Shown here: in pieces, positions 1 to 12,012 of the stretch | Numbering within the stretch: position 1 is the first letter of the stretch | Layout of the letters: each line of letters opens with the position of its first letter | NCBI RefSeq assembly: GCF_009905375.1 | Contig: NC_133650.1 | Coordinates: 299,769,957-299,833,956 of the forward strand | Length of the DNA stretch: 64,000 nucleotides | DNA from: Apium graveolens | Taxonomy: Eukaryota; Streptophyta; Magnoliopsida; Apiales; Apiaceae | Direction: 5' to 3' | The notes under the pieces: model-generated | Told to the model about the DNA's origin: nothing | What the model saw: the letters and a program-made list of their open reading frames with translations, nothing else | The model's database searches: none | Translations under genes and position numbers: made by a program

Positions 1-897
1 AAGGATAGTGATGAAGGATGCTTTCACTCTGACAACTCCAACAAAGATGACATTGATGATGACCTACAGTTTGATAAAAATGTTGATGATTTAGGTGCTA
101 GTGATAAGAGATTTCATGGTGAAAAAGGTCACCAAGGAGATATGTTTGACAATGACCTAGATAGGGTTGACAGTGAGCATTCCAATGTTTATGCAGGTAG
201 TGATGAAAAAAGAATGGCTGGGAATACAATTGATGTAGATGAGCCTAAAGGGTACCCTGTGTGTAATGATGATGCAGATGTTAGTCCAGTTTTTGAGTTT
301 TCCATGTGTTTCGGAGATGCAAAAACTTTAAGAGAAGCAATTAAAAGACATGCAATCATGGAAAGGAGGCCTGCAATGGCATCAAGGAACTTTGGAAGGA
401 AAGTACAATATATTTGTGAACCTACATGCCCCTGGAAGATTTATGCTTCCCCGGCTGGAAAGACTTCAACTTACCAGATTAAGACATTCAATCCAAAACA
501 TACATGCATGTCGACTTTTGACCATAAGCAAATTAATAGTGCATGGATCGCAAAATACTAAGAAAAGGATATCAGAATGAATCCCTCCTGGCCCATCAAT
601 GCCTTCCATCAAAAAATTGTCAATGATCTGAAATGTCATATTAGCAAGCATGTTGTATATAGAGCAAAGACAACGGCTCTCATGAAGATAAATGGAACAC
701 TTTCTGAGCAATACAGTCAGGTCTAGAAATATGGTCATGAATTGAAGAGAGTGCTTCCTGAGACAACAATGAAAATTTTAACTGAGAATAATCCAGAACC
801 AGATGCTGAAAGGGATCAGTTTATGAGAATGCATTTGTGCTTTGGCCCACTCAAGAAGTCATTTACTGAAAGTTACAGAAAGATAGTGGGGCCATGA
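1..897 (+). pseudogene. MULE (Mutator-like) transposase fragment, N-terminal part
   Basis: The reading frame is open from base 1, so the coding region begins left of the window. It runs to a stop at 559-561 and continues in the same frame through a second stop near 724 to about 897. The first ~95 residues are Asp/Ser/Asn-rich, as is common at the N-terminus of plant MuDR transposases. They are followed by a MuDR DNA-binding-like region (FSMCFGDAKTLREAIKRHAI, then CxxxCPWKIYAS and a later HTC). The downstream piece, with KKSFTESYRKIVG, resembles the start of the catalytic core. No DDE core is reached because a copia LTR begins at 928. Two in-frame stops and truncation make it non-functional. 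The family call rests on motif recognition only. Confidence 0.7.
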
Positions 898-927
898 AGT
901 ATATCTTTTATTCATTGGGGATAAAGG

Positions 928-2710
928 TGTTAGTGTTTGTGCCCTAGAGACAACACTATGATATTTTAGTTTAAGACATTTGGATTATTAATATTTATGT
1001 TCTATCGATTATTCCCTTTATAATTTATTAATTCCTAATTTACTGCGAGATAAATGTTAGATTAATAAATGTCCTTGGAATATGATATGCAATTCTATAT
1101 CTCTAAGTATGTGACTTAGAAATGAGATTATGAGAATAGTATCAATTTTCCTAAAGGTCCCTAGTCGAGTATTATTATTAAGGGACAATAATAATGCATT
1201 AAGACTGGTGTGTTTGTTGACTGATGATCACATCTCATTGATCATAGTTACAGTGATACTAAAGTAAAAAACACAGGCATATATAAATGTACATGGTGCT
1301 GGACAGACCCGATATGAGATTCTACATGTCTGTTGTGTCATAATTAATTCTCATAGTGATAATGATGTAATGGTCCTTATACTTGAAGTCATTATATTTC
1401 TATACGAGAATTATTATACACTGATTCCATTAAAAGTTATCCTTGACCGGGTAATGATAAAAGTGGACATTGGGTATATTATGAATCGTATGAGAAATAT
1501 GAATGATCTAGATGGGATTTAACCCTCCTATTTTAGGAGTGATATTGTTGGTCTCTTGTGTGAGCTAGGTTATGAAATGCGTGGCCACGCTCAAATGTTG
1601 ATTTGATATGATAGTCTACTCATTGATCAAGTAAACTTGGATTAAACTATGATGAGGATGACACATTACATGCCTCTAGTTTAATCTATAATATTTGGTT
1701 AAAGAGATTATATCACAGTGTACATTATTCACGAAAGGTTTAATCGATCACCGATTTAATTATTATTATTTGGGTACCAATGATGTATTACTAAATGCCG
1801 CTCATTGTTTATGATTTTAAATTAGATTTAAAATTTGTTGCCAACGTAATAATAACCTATAGGGTCACACACAAAGAATAATTGAAGGATTATTTAATTT
1901 AAATTGGATTTAAATTAAATTAAAGTAGTTTGAATTATTTATAATATTAATTAAGTATGACTTAATTAATTAGATAAATAATGATATTCGAATTTACTAA
2001 TATCAATTATGAAATTCAGTTGTTAAATAATTAAGTGTGACTTAATTATTATATAAATAGAAATTTCGAATTAATAATAACTCCTAATTAGTTAAGAGAT
2101 GTAATTATTTTCTACTCTCTATATAATATCTCTTGTGTGGCTGATTTAAAAAAAAGGACTTTTACTAAAACCCTAGCCACCAAGAGAGAAGATGGAATGA
2201 TTGAATTATCTCTCAATGATCTTGAATCGGATCAATATCATGAATAACAATATCTGAGCTATCAAATAAATTCGTCGTCGCGAATTGAATAGTATAACAT
2301 AGGAAGATCTTTTATCCATACTGAATACAAAATAGGATTCCCGATCCAATCAAAAATTACTTTTGAATAATTTTTTTTTTTTAAACTTCACATTAGAAAT
2401 TGAGGTTACACAAACAAAAACGGAGAGAGGAAGAAGAAACGACTTTGTGCTAGTACACATCCAATCCTTGCGTTCAAGCATTCGTGTGGATACCGATAGA
2501 GCGTAAATCGCGAGAGTGGGATGCATGGTGATTGAACAAACTTTGAATCTCCATTAGTCAATCAATTTGTAAAGTTTTTTAAGGTAAACAATCTAATCTA
2601 CGAATTAAATATTTGCTTTTCGCATGGATCCTGCGGTGGGTTTCAAAAATTCTGGATTTTCACGTTTTTAATTATTATTTTCGTTGCGTTTATGTGCTCG
2701 AAACCCTTCA
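928..2710 (+). mobile_element. Ty1/copia 5' LTR (element A), + strand
   Basis: The sequence begins TGTTAGTGTTTGTGCCC and ends in CA directly before a methionine-tRNA-like primer site, which defines an LTR of about 1.78 kb. A TATA-like CTATATAATA lies near 2,117-2,127. The long AT-rich LTR would suit an Angela/Tork-type copia family, but no protein region remains to test this. Only about 330 bp of internal sequence follows before the Tat LTR at 3,041. No 3' LTR of this family was recognised in the window, so the element is truncated. Confidence 0.7.
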
Positions 2711-2711
2711 A

Positions 2712-2723
2712 TGACATCAAAGC
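2712..2723 (+). other. Primer binding site of copia element A (decayed)
   Basis: The 12-mer TGACATCAAAGC matches the initiator-Met tRNA primer site TGGTATCAGAGC at 9 of 12 positions. All differences are transitions, as expected after cytosine methylation decay. It lies one base after the LTR end, the normal copia spacing. Confidence 0.7.
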
Positions 2724-3040
2724 TACTTGCGAAAAGTGTTTAATTCGTTTATGTGTTTACTGGTTTAATGATGATAACATGTATACAATATTCCATGACT
2801 GTTATGTATGCGATTTTGTATGTTTTACATGTTGTTATGTTTATATATGCGTATATATGTATATGTTTTGAATATATGATATTAATGAAAGTTGTATAAT
2901 CATATGATAATTATATAATCTGTATATGTCTGATATATACATGTTTTGTGTTTGTTTTTATTATAAGAATCGTATTTGATATGACTCTGAATCGGATGCA
3001 GCAGATTTGCTAAATCGGATGCAGCAGATTTGCTGAAATT
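2724..3040 (+). other. Internal stub of copia element A
   Basis: AT-rich untranslated leader with no reading frame. It contains a 22-bp direct repeat near 2,991-3,034 (AATCGGATGCAGCAGATTTG, twice). It is cut off by the Tat LTR at 3,041. Confidence 0.5.
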
Positions 3041-3760
3041 TGTGGATAAAAAATATGTATTTATTTATTGCGTATATTTAATTTTAGGGTTTGATAAGCT
3101 TCGAGCTTTAATGGCTGCACTTGTATTTCGTGGCTTGAATCTGCCCTCACAAGATGCCTACGTACCTTGGCGTATGCAGAGGATCAAGCCAAAACGTAGT
3201 TCTTGGTGATGCTTGCCCTCGGGGCTATCGCAGCGAGAGCTCACCAAGGACACAGTGAATTTCATGTCCTCCAAAGACTAAGTCTAAACGTCGTTCCAGG
3301 TAATGGCCTCGTGGCTTGTAGGATGCCTTCACGGCTTTGTGATGCTTAGAGTTGTGCTGTGGGACGTGGTTACATGGTGGTGACGTATGGAGCTCTTGTC
3401 CAAAATGTGCCCCTGAAGTTGAAGGGGTAAGACCCTTTATATAGACGTCGAGAGTCTAGGAATTAGGGTAGAATTAGATGACTTGGTGGGCAAGTCTCCT
3501 TCTTTGATTGGACTTTGGAGTCCTAGAAAGCAGGAATTAGTTTCCTTCTGAATTTAGGTTGCTTGGAGGCTACTTTTTGTAGAAGTACTTACTTATTTGA
3601 ACACATTTATTGGGTTGTTTAATTAGCCCCTTTATTAATTATGAAAATAATAAATAATTAGGGTTTTGGGCCTCATTAATTGGGCTTTTTCCCTTAAACA
3701 AATCATGTCTAATTAATACGACATTAATTCCGCAATTAGGGTTATTTTTATACCCTATCA
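3041..3760 (-). repeat. Tat element 3' LTR
   Basis: Direct repeat of 24,717-25,435. Read on the minus strand it begins TGATAGGGTA and ends ATCCACA. A TATA motif CTATATAAAGGG on the minus strand lies near 3,434-3,445. Confidence 0.9.
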
Positions 3761-3775
3761 TTTGTCCCCCAACTT
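3761..3775 (-). other. Polypurine tract of the Tat element
   Basis: On the minus strand the sequence reads AAGTTGGGGGACAAA immediately before the LTR start TGATAGGG. This is the second-strand primer tract and it fixes the element's orientation. Confidence 0.85.
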
Positions 3776-4044
3776 CTAGGAAACACATTCGATGTTTCGT
3801 AGAAGTTAAGTTATCAATAACCCCATCCGGCGTATCATTTTTAGCGTAAAGTGTGGAGCGACCTACACATTTATAACGATTTACCTTATCTGAGGCTTTT
3901 TTATATTTTCTGGAATTTTCATAATTTTCTATACTCATTTTCTTACCATTTTCCTATTTTTAGGATTTTTTGGTATTTTTCCCTTAATTTTCGGGGATTA
4001 TCTCGTATTCACAAGTATTTTTCCAAAATTATTAAGAACTTTTT

Positions 4045-4705
4045 CGTACCTTCAGGTATTTTTCCTATTTTTCCTAATATTTTAGGAATTTTTCTGTACC
4101 ACCGGGTATTTTTCGTGATTTTTCCTAATATTTTAGAAATTTTTCTGTACCTCCGGGTATATTCCGTAATTTTTCCTAATATTTTAGGAATTTTTCTATA
4201 CCTTTCATATTTTTTCTAATATTTTAGAAATTTTTCACCACCTCCAGGTAATTTTTGTGATTTTTCCTAATATTTTAGGAATTTTTCGTACCTCCGAGTA
4301 TTTTTCATGATTTTTCCTAATAATTTAGGAATTTTTCACCACCTCCAGATATTTTTTTGTGATTTTTCTAATATTTTAGGAATTGTTTCGTACCTTCGGG
4401 TATTTTTCGTGATTTTTCCTAATATTTTAGGAGTTTTTCTATATCACCAGGTATTTTTCGTATTTGTTCCTAATATTTTAGGAAATTTTCTTAATTTTAC
4501 GGGAAATTTTCTTAATTTTCCGGGAACTTTTCTTAATTTTCCGGGAATTTTTCTTAATTTTCTGGAATTTTCCTTAATTTTCTGAAAATTTTCATAATGT
4601 TCTGGAACTTTTCGTAATTTTCGTGATTTTTCCTAATATTTTAGGAATGTTTCTGTACCTCCGGGTATGTTTTATAATTTTTCCTAATATTTTAGAAATT
4701 TCTAT
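4045..4705. repeat. Tandem repeat field 1, ~51-bp unit, about 11 copies
   Basis: Each unit carries the near-palindrome CCTAATATTTTAGG followed by AATTTTTC and usually ACCTCCGGGTATTTTTCG. Copies of the core start near 4,072, 4,125, 4,177, 4,213, 4,267, 4,316, 4,368, 4,419, 4,470, 4,629 and 4,682. Between 4,490 and 4,620 the unit changes to short TTTTCTTAATTTTCCGGG repeats. The field lies in the 3' non-coding part of the Tat element. Frames on the + strand here are artefacts of the repeat. Confidence 0.85.
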
Positions 4706-5093
4706 AAATTTTCAAGGATTTATTTGTAAATTCTCAAACTTCAGGGTCAACTTTGTAAGTTATGAAACTTCAGGATCATTTTTTAAAGATAATGCAACTT
4801 GGGGTACCAAGTTGCACTTTGCCAACTTTGTACCCATGGTCGAATTACCTTCCCAATTCACCTGGTCGTGGGGTTTTTCGACCATGTTGATTCGGTCAGG
4901 ACCCACAACCAGGTTCTGGTCAACCGGTTTTTTTCTTTTTTTTTTGAGTTTGTGTTTTTAACCTTTTTTAATATTATTATTGAAAATAATATTATTAATT
5001 TTATTCAATATTTTTAATAATATGATCCCCATGTCAGGTTTGTCCAACCCGGATAAAATTTTTTTTACAGTCCTTTTGAATAAAATATTTTCC

Positions 5094-5585
5094 GAAATAA
5101 TAGCCCACGCCGGGTTAAAAAATCTGTAAAAAAAATAAGTCGGATTAAATTTTCCGAATAATAGTCCAAACCGGGTTTAAAAAATCTGGAATAAAATTAA
5201 CTCGGATTAAATTTCCCGAATAACAGCCCAAACCGGGTTAAAAAATCTCGAATAAAATTTAACTCGGATTAAATTTTCCGAATAATAGCCCAAACCGGGT
5301 TAAAAATTCTCCAATAAAATTTAACTCAGATTAAATTTTCTGAATAATAGCCCAAACTTGGTTTAAAAATCTCAAATAAAATTTAACTCGAATTAAATTT
5401 TCCGAATAATAGCCCAAACCAGGTTTAAAAATCTCGAATAAAATTTAACTCGGATTAAATTTTCCGAATAATAGCCCAAACCGGGTTAAAAAATCTCGAA
5501 TAAAATTAACTCGGATTAAATTTTTTGAATAATAGCCCAAATCGGGTTAAAAAATCTCGAATACAATTCAACTCGGATAAAATTT
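5094..5585. repeat. Tandem repeat field 2, 62-bp unit, 8 copies
   Basis: Eight head-to-tail copies of a ~62-bp unit built on AATAGCCCAAACCGGGTT, then AAAAATCTCGAATAAAATTT, then AACTCGGATTAAATTTTCCG. Copies start near 5,099, 5,159, 5,221, 5,283, 5,346, 5,409, 5,471 and 5,534. They lie in the non-coding 3' region of the Tat element. Confidence 0.9.
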
Positions 5586-5639
5586 TTCATTTAATATTTT
5601 TTTTAGAAATCCCCCTTTGACCAGGAGGCTGACCGAATT

Positions 5640-5935
5640 ATGGACTGATTTATCATGGTCGTGGGATTTTCGACCAGGATCATTCGGCCAGAATCCTGGT
5701 CGAACAACTCAAAATTTAAATCAGGAATCCTGACCATTGGACCAGGATTCTGACCTCTTGTTGAACGATTCACAATTTAAATCAGGAATCCTGACCCCTT
5801 GGATTGGGATTCTGACCCCTGGTCGAACGATTCATAATTTATATTTCTGACCCCTGGTCGAACGATTCACAATTTAGACCAGGAATCCTGACCTCTTGGA
5901 CGAGGATTCTGACCCCTTGGATCAGGAATCCCCAA
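5640..5935. repeat. Repeat field 3, CAGGAATCCTGACC motifs
   Basis: A motif A(T/C)CAGGAATCCTGACC recurs with GGTCGAACGATTCACAATTT at irregular 50-65 bp spacing (about 5,713, 5,774, 5,878 and 5,919). A related motif (CGACC...TTCGG) appears at 4,850-4,920. All lie in the Tat element's non-coding 3' part. Confidence 0.7.
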
Positions 5936-6432
5936 TTACGAGGTGCAAGCCTTTCAACAGCCATAACTTTTTGCTAACTTTCCCGATTTGAGCTTATAAT
6001 ATATCAAATCGAAGCTTATTCCGGGCTCTAACTTATAATATCATTCTCCTCTTGCCACTTGTAATCCTTGATCATTTAATCGGATAAAATTATGGCTCTA
6101 CGAGCGTTTGTTTGGACAATACGTGCCTTCTCCTTGCCTTTAAACGGATGAAACGTGGCCTCTACGAGCCCCCAACTTCTTTTCCCTTAGTTCGTCTGAC
6201 TAAGTGCATTTTCCTTTTTGGATGCTCAATTTAATTAAACCCTCAGGTTTAAAGTGTGTCAAGTCTAAATACCTCCTTTTCTTTAAACGTTTTCAAGCTT
6301 GTAGGAGCCTCATCCTTATTATGTTCTCGACTAGATGCGGCCCTGCGAAATATGGGATTCAGATTTCCTTTCTGCCCAACTCCGGGGGCATTAATCTCTC
6401 TAGGAAGTAATGCCCATTGTCAACAAAATCAT
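5936..6432 (-). other. Tat element sequence left of the copia I insertion
   Basis: Decayed continuation of the Tat element beyond its integrase. The minus strand has a short stretch with a CCCCCGGAGTTGGGCAG motif (about 6,372-6,388) that is also seen in variant form at about 20,770-20,790. There is no intact frame. It ends with ATCAT (6,428-6,432), the left target duplication of copia I. Confidence 0.5.
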
Positions 6433-7024
6433 TGTTAGGTCACACACACTGTAGAGGGGGTGAATACAGTGTAAAGTACAATCAAATCGAACTTTAATAT
6501 CTCAAGTAACAGAAAACAAACTTTATTGAAACAATAAACTATGTTACAGTATAGAACTGTTACCTCTCAGTGATGAACAAATATCACGAGAGCTGCTAGG
6601 GTTACAATGAATAATATCTTCGAATATGATAACACTTATAGTGTAAACCCTATGTCTATGTTTATATACTACACAGTTACAAGATAATCGCTAATTGATA
6701 TGGAATATAATTCTGCTTCCTAAAATATATCAATCAGATATCTTTTCTTCCAAGTATTCCATTCTTCACGGAACTCCTTCTTCATGCATATCTCTTCTTA
6801 TGTTTATCTTGATCTTCTTTCCTTTAATCAGCTACTGTCCTTATCTGAATGTCCTTCAGCACTTAAGTTCTGATATCCATCTTCTGATGATTATCTCCTG
6901 ATAATATAAGTACTGATATCCTTAAGTCCTGACTTCCAGTAAGTACTGATTTATCCTATTTAAGTAAGATCTGAAAACTAAACATAAATCATATTAGCCA
7001 TGATATTATCAAATATATCTAACA
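6433..7024 (-). repeat. Copia I 3' LTR
   Basis: Begins TGTTAGGTCACACACACTG and ends AACA on the + strand. It is a direct repeat of 18,215-18,806. A minus-strand TATA (GTATATAAAC) lies near 6,662-6,672. The LTR carries several copies of a (T)AAGT(T/A)CTGAT motif around 6,860-6,950. Confidence 0.95.
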
Positions 7025-7038
7025 ATCTCCCCCAACTT
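7025..7038 (-). other. Polypurine tract of copia I
   Basis: The minus strand reads AAGTTGGGGGAGAT directly before the 3' LTR start. This is the plus-strand primer for reverse transcription. Confidence 0.85.
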
Positions 7039-7228
7039 GTAAATTAGCATAATATACAAGTTTAACAGATATTTGATGATGTCAAAAATATTAAGTACAA
7101 ATGCATGAGAATTAAACTAGATAACTACAACTTACAGTCCTTAAAGCTTTACCAACATTTAACTTCTGATAACAACTTCAGTCTGTACAAATATCAGAAT
7201 TTAATCAGTTGTAGATCTTGACTTGGCT

Positions 7229-10200
7229 TCATCTTCTGATCTCTCTGATGTCAGGAGTTGTTCTGAGATAGTTCTTCAATAAATATCTCTCAGCATATCT
7301 AAGTTCATCAATCATCCTCCTTTTAGCATCTTTAAGCTCTGCATTATCTTCACCAATTTGAAAGATTGTAGCCCTGAGATCATTAATCTTTGCTTTTCTT
7401 ATATCCTGATCCAGTCTGATCAAGTAAGCTTTATCAGACTCAAGATTGAATTCCGCAGCCCTGTAACCTAGAAAGGTAGTTATAATCTTAGCAGTGTTGG
7501 GCTTCATTTCAACTATATCACCCTTGTGATCTATGTACTTTGGAACATATGTGCTGTCAAACTTAACAGAATAAAGTCTTTTATGTCTCTGAATCTGATC
7601 CTTCAAACAGTTTGCAGCACTTCCTGTCAATCTGTCATCCACTTGAAGTAAGAATAGTACATGCTCCAGTTCTTCAAAATACTTCAATAGAATGGCATTT
7701 TGCCTTACATGATAAACCCTACCATCTGTCATGAAGTACAACAAGATGTGTTCTTTCAAGTAAATATGGTAAACCATTTGTACAGATTCCAGTTGATTCA
7801 ATCTCTCAGGAGTTGCTCCAATACCTGGTTCACTTAAGGAAGTTGGATCATTGGTAGTGTTCTGTATTCTTCTTTCATCAGCACTTCCCAATCCAGTTTT
7901 ATCTCTAGCTTCCTTTACAGTAACTACTCTTGCTTCAAAACCACTTACAACAGTCTTCAAAGGTTGAGTCTCTTTTGCTTTAGTGAATCCTGGTAGGAGT
8001 GTCTTTGGTCTATCTTCTGATATCAAGTTAACTTGAGCTATGTCAGAGGTTACTTGCTTCTTTGGAATATCAGAACTTACTGTCTCTTGACTCTGAACAA
8101 CTTGAGCCATGTCAGAGGTTGTTTTAAGAACTTTTCTTGAAGTCAGAGCAAGATCATCCTTTTCATCAGTGATTTCTTCATTCTCAGGAGGCACATAAAC
8201 CTTGATAGGTTCACCAACCTTTTCTTTACCCTTGGATCTTGGATCTATCTGCGGTTGTGATTTAGCCAATATTGCTTCAGTATTTGTCCTTTCTTTTATC
8301 ACAATGTCTTTGAGTTTTGGAAGTGTCTTTTTACCAGAAGCTTCAGATTTAGATGTGACTTTTTCTGATTTAAGTCTGGCTTCTTCTTCCATTAAGCTCT
8401 CCAAGTCCATTCCTGGATTTTCCTGAAGAAATAACTGTCTTGACATTTCTTCATCAAGATCTAAAAGTTCATCAGAACTTATCCTTTTACCAGTAGCAGA
8501 ACTAATTCTTTTTCCAGTATCAGAACTTGTCCTGTGACTTGTGATTTCAGCTTTTCTTGATGAGAAACCTCTACCTTGACTATGACCTCTACCCATTCCA
8601 GGGTTTCCTTGATCATCCTTTTCATTATCATTCCCTTTCAGTGTCTTGTCAGTCTTGCATTTGGACTTAATTACTTTCTCCCCCTTTTTGGCATCAGCAA
8701 GTAGTAGAAGAGAGACAAACAATTCCACTGAGACTTGGATTTCAGTAAGTTGAGATTGCTGAGAAGCTTGATTTTTCAGAATATCATCAATCCGAGCTTG
8801 TTATTTCTCCTGAGTCTTCTCAATATAAGCAATCCTGTCAAAGGTAGGTTGGAAGAACTTTTTCTTATCAATCTTTTAAACTTGGTCTTGTTTGATGAAT
8901 TCTTCCTGAATCTTGTGTAGCTCTGCATGAGTAGTTGAATGGAGACCTTGAAGATGTTTAGTACTCAATGCAGCGACTCTAAGCTGGGTTTTGAAATCAT
9001 CAGTATTTAACATCTCATCAGCTTTTTTCAATTGCTCAGCCAGATTCTTTGCAGATGGAACACAAGTAATTGAGTTCCATTCCTTAGTCCACTCCTGACC
9101 AGCAGGAGTTTCACTCCAAGGCACTGGTGCTTCTCTGGTAACAAACTTCTTAACAAGTTCAGATTTAAGAACTGTTTGTTGAGGGGCATGTCCTGAAGGA
9201 CCTGCTTCATCAGTATCTGCTTGTAGAGCAGCATCACCAGTATCTCCAGCATTTGCAGCATCAGAACTTACAGAATTAGTATCTTCTGATAGAACAACAG
9301 TGTGAGTAGCAATGGAGGCTTCAGCATCCTCTAATTGCTGATCTGGTTCCAAGTTCTGATCAACAACCATATCCTGATGCTCACCTATATTCTGATCATC
9401 AGCATCTAGATACAGAGAAGGTGTAGTAGATAATGCTAGAGTGTGAGCAGCATCAGTAACATGTGTTGCTGATGGATTAGTTGTTGTCGGAGCTTCTAAG
9501 AGAATTACTTCAGGCACAACCAAGTTTTGAACATCAATATCAGCACTTGTGCCTGGATCAACAGGAGATACAGATGGTGTGTTGACCTTTTCAGAAACAG
9601 CTTCCTGAGGTGGAGTTGATGAAGAAGAAGTGACTTTAGCTAATTCCTTTTCTTGTGAGATCAGAGATTCCTGATCTCCTTCCTTAGTTGCTGCTTCTTC
9701 ATCATCTGAAACTGGCCTTTTTGCCCTATGTTTCTTGTATCTCTTTGTAGATATGGATTCCTTGGGAGTTTCAGGAATAGTCATTCTTCTAAGCCTCTTG
9801 AGAAGCCTAGATCCCCCAATTCTAGAATCCTTCTGAGAAGTCACTTTCTCAGCTTCTTTAACAACAGGTTCTGAAGAAGGAACCTGTTTCTCACTGTCAG
9901 ATTCATCTCTCAAAGCAATCCTCCTTCTCTTTTAAGGTGTTTGAGGAACAATCTTTGTCCTCTTAGGTTTGGAAGATGAAGGCTTCACAGTAGGTGCTGA
10001 GGATGAGGGTTGAACTGTTTGTGAAGTGGAGAGATAGGATTTGATATATTGCCTGAGGGTTGGTTGAGTAGAATGAGTGGTAGGTGCTGATGGTTGTTGT
10101 GGTGTTTGGGAGGTTGTTGTTGGTTGGACATCAGAATAAACAGATCGATAAATATCAGGATCGGCATTTACTAAGATCTGTTTTACAGACTGAGGAATCT

Positions 10201-10954
10201 GTAAAGATCTAACCACTGGTTTCTTAGTGTCAGCATTTATCAGGTCATTAAAGTAGCGTTTTGCAACCTTAAAAGGTGGAGTTGAAGAACTGACTAATTG
10301 AGGTTCATCAGTACAAAAAGTATATATAAGTTGACAGAATCTAGCAAAGTAAACAACATTCCTATCCTCTGTCATCCTATCCCCAATAAAACCAATTATT
10401 GCAGTTGCAAAATCAAAATGAGTTTGGTTGATAATAGCATACCCGATGTGCTGACTCATTATAGGAATATCATCAAAATTTGAACACTTGTTCCCAAAAT
10501 CTTTAGTGATGCAGTCGAAGAAGAAGCTCCATTCCCTTCTGATATGAGCCCGTTTCAACTACCCAAGCTTTGTCAAACTCTGTTCATACCCCAAACTGGC
10601 CATTAACTCCTGAAGAGCTGATTCCTCTGGAATTGAAAAAGTACATCCTTCTGGGAGATGTAGAGCCTTACATATTGTACCAGGAGTGACTGCATATGAA
10701 GAATCACCCACTTCGAAAACAATACTAGGAGTGCCATGTGTACCACCATTATCAAAGTGCCCAATCCGCCAAAATGTCAGAACTTGTTGGCTCGAAAAGA
10801 CTGAAGGCTGGGTCAATGCATACCCAATCTCACGGTGTGCAAGAAGATCTTGCACAAAATGCAATTCAGATGGAGCTTCAGCATGATCAAGAATTGCAAC
10901 ATAGTTGTTTGGAACAAATTTAGCTCCATCAATGATTAAATCCTTTGGTGCCAT
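7229..10954 (-). pseudogene. Copia I accessory ORF (post-pol, ~1,240 codons), broken by nonsense codons
   Basis: The frames at 10,954-10,559, 10,558-9,932, 9,913-8,876 and 8,728-7,229 are one continuous frame. It is interrupted only by stop codons (10,559, 9,932, 8,876 and near 8,803), with no frameshift. The N-terminal ~320 residues look globular, with LTFWRIGHF, a VTPGTICKALHLPEG stretch and IRREWSFFFDCI. They are followed by a long Ser/Thr/Pro/Gln and acidic low-complexity region and a Lys/Glu-rich, coiled-coil-like C-terminus (RRMIDELRYAERYLLKNYL). The N-terminal domain matches that of the equivalent ORF in copia II (58,415) in order and key motifs. I see no signal peptide or membrane span, so it is not a typical envelope protein. 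From memory, similar domains occur after copia pol in Asteraceae, usually annotated as hypothetical. Function is unknown. Confidence 0.75.
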
Positions 10955-11115
10955 GAGAAAAAATTGAGATTTAAGAGTGCCTGTTAGGTGTTTGATGAAA
11001 TGTCTGTATGAAAAACCAACGTGAGAAGAAGAAAGAGATTAAAATCAAGTAAAGAGAAAAAGTATGAAAGGAAATAAAAGATTAAAAAAAATCCTCTCTC
11101 TGTCTTACTTATACT
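10955..11115 (-). promoter_or_regulatory. Probable internal promoter and leader of the copia I accessory ORF
   Basis: On the minus strand a TATA-like GAGTATAAGTAAGAC lies at about 11,104-11,118, some 155 bases before the ATG at 10,954. The leader is pyrimidine-rich with no obvious ORF, like a plant mRNA 5' UTR. Copia II has the same arrangement (TATAAATA about 145 bases before its accessory ORF). This is inference from layout. Confidence 0.45.
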
Positions 11116-11672
11116 CTTAAAAAAAATGTTACCGTTGGACACCTGTCAGACATGCAGTAATAACAGATAGTTACTGGGCGCGAGAAAACAATAATCATTA
11201 CTTACCCACTTGTAGTTTTTTAAGGAGAAACTGTTCCACTTACCCATTTATTCCATTAATCAAGGTGAAACAGTTTTAATTCAGAATTGAAACCGTTCCC
11301 ACTTATTTAATTATTGTTTACTGCAACATCAATATTCTGAAAATAAATCGAGTGAAAATGACCAAGATAAATCAGATGAGTAAGTACTGATAAAGGAAAA
11401 TCAGAACTTAAATTAAAATAGAATTTATATGGTCATCAGAATATGAATATGTATCAGGATTTAACAATGCATTAAAATATCTCAGAGACAAGATCTTGAA
11501 ACAAAAACAAATTTCATTAATATATCAAGAGAATACATTCATGAAATTTAAATTACATCAGAACTTGTACAAGATTTCCCTAAGCTGCTAAACCTAACGT
11601 CAACAGCCTTTGTCCTAGCTCAACAAGCAGGGCAAGGCTGATGATGAAGAAAAATAGGAAGAAGAAAATAAA

Positions 11673-11939
11673 TTATTTCTTCTTCCTACTCTCGACAAAC
11701 AGAATAGCGAGTCGAATGATTCGCTCTTGCTGGCGGAGAGCTTCCAGCCTTTCCTCCTCCAATCGCTCCAGATGGCGATGGTAATCCATATAGAACAGGA
11801 GGTGGGTGAGTACCTCCTGGGGAACAGAGTCCCATATCTCATCAGGAATGGTAGTGACATGCCATTCCTGCTGCCAATCAGCACAGCTTAGCTCCATATT
11901 GAAAGTTTCGTAGTTTAAAAACATATTGTATTTGACCAT
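11673..11939 (-). CDS. Small ORF between pol and the accessory ORF of copia I, 88 aa, unknown
   Basis: The ATG at 11,939 sits in a good plant context (ACCATGG). The frame can be extended upstream to 12,134, but that would run through the TATA box and leader. The product starts MVKYNMFLNYETFNMELSC and has an acidic middle. It ends in a strongly helical, charged segment (HRHLERLEEERLEALRQQER) and a basic tail (ESRKKK), suggesting a coiled coil. I do not recognise a family. It is intact, unlike its neighbours, which could be chance given its size. Its own TATA box lies about 75 bases upstream. Confidence 0.5.
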   Translation of the reverse strand: MVKYNMFLNYETFNMELSCADWQQEWHVTTIPDEIWDSVPQEVLTHLLFYMDYHRHLERLEEERLEALRQQERIIRLAILFVESRKKK

Positions 11940-12012
11940 GGTGTTTTTGATATAAAAAGTATGAAGGTGAGTTTGTGAGAAAAGATTTGATGGGAAGGCT
12001 GAAGTGAAGTGG

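Noticed and set aside
3851..4961. Several + strand frames rich in Phe/Ile/Leu
   Set aside because: They are read through the 51-bp tandem repeat in the Tat non-coding region.
5094..5585. CRISPR-like array
   Set aside because: The repeats are head-to-tail without unique spacers and lie in a plant retrotransposon.
7229..10954. Env glycoprotein gene
   Set aside because: The position fits the env-like ORF of some Sireviruses, but there is no signal peptide, membrane span or cysteine-rich ectodomain.
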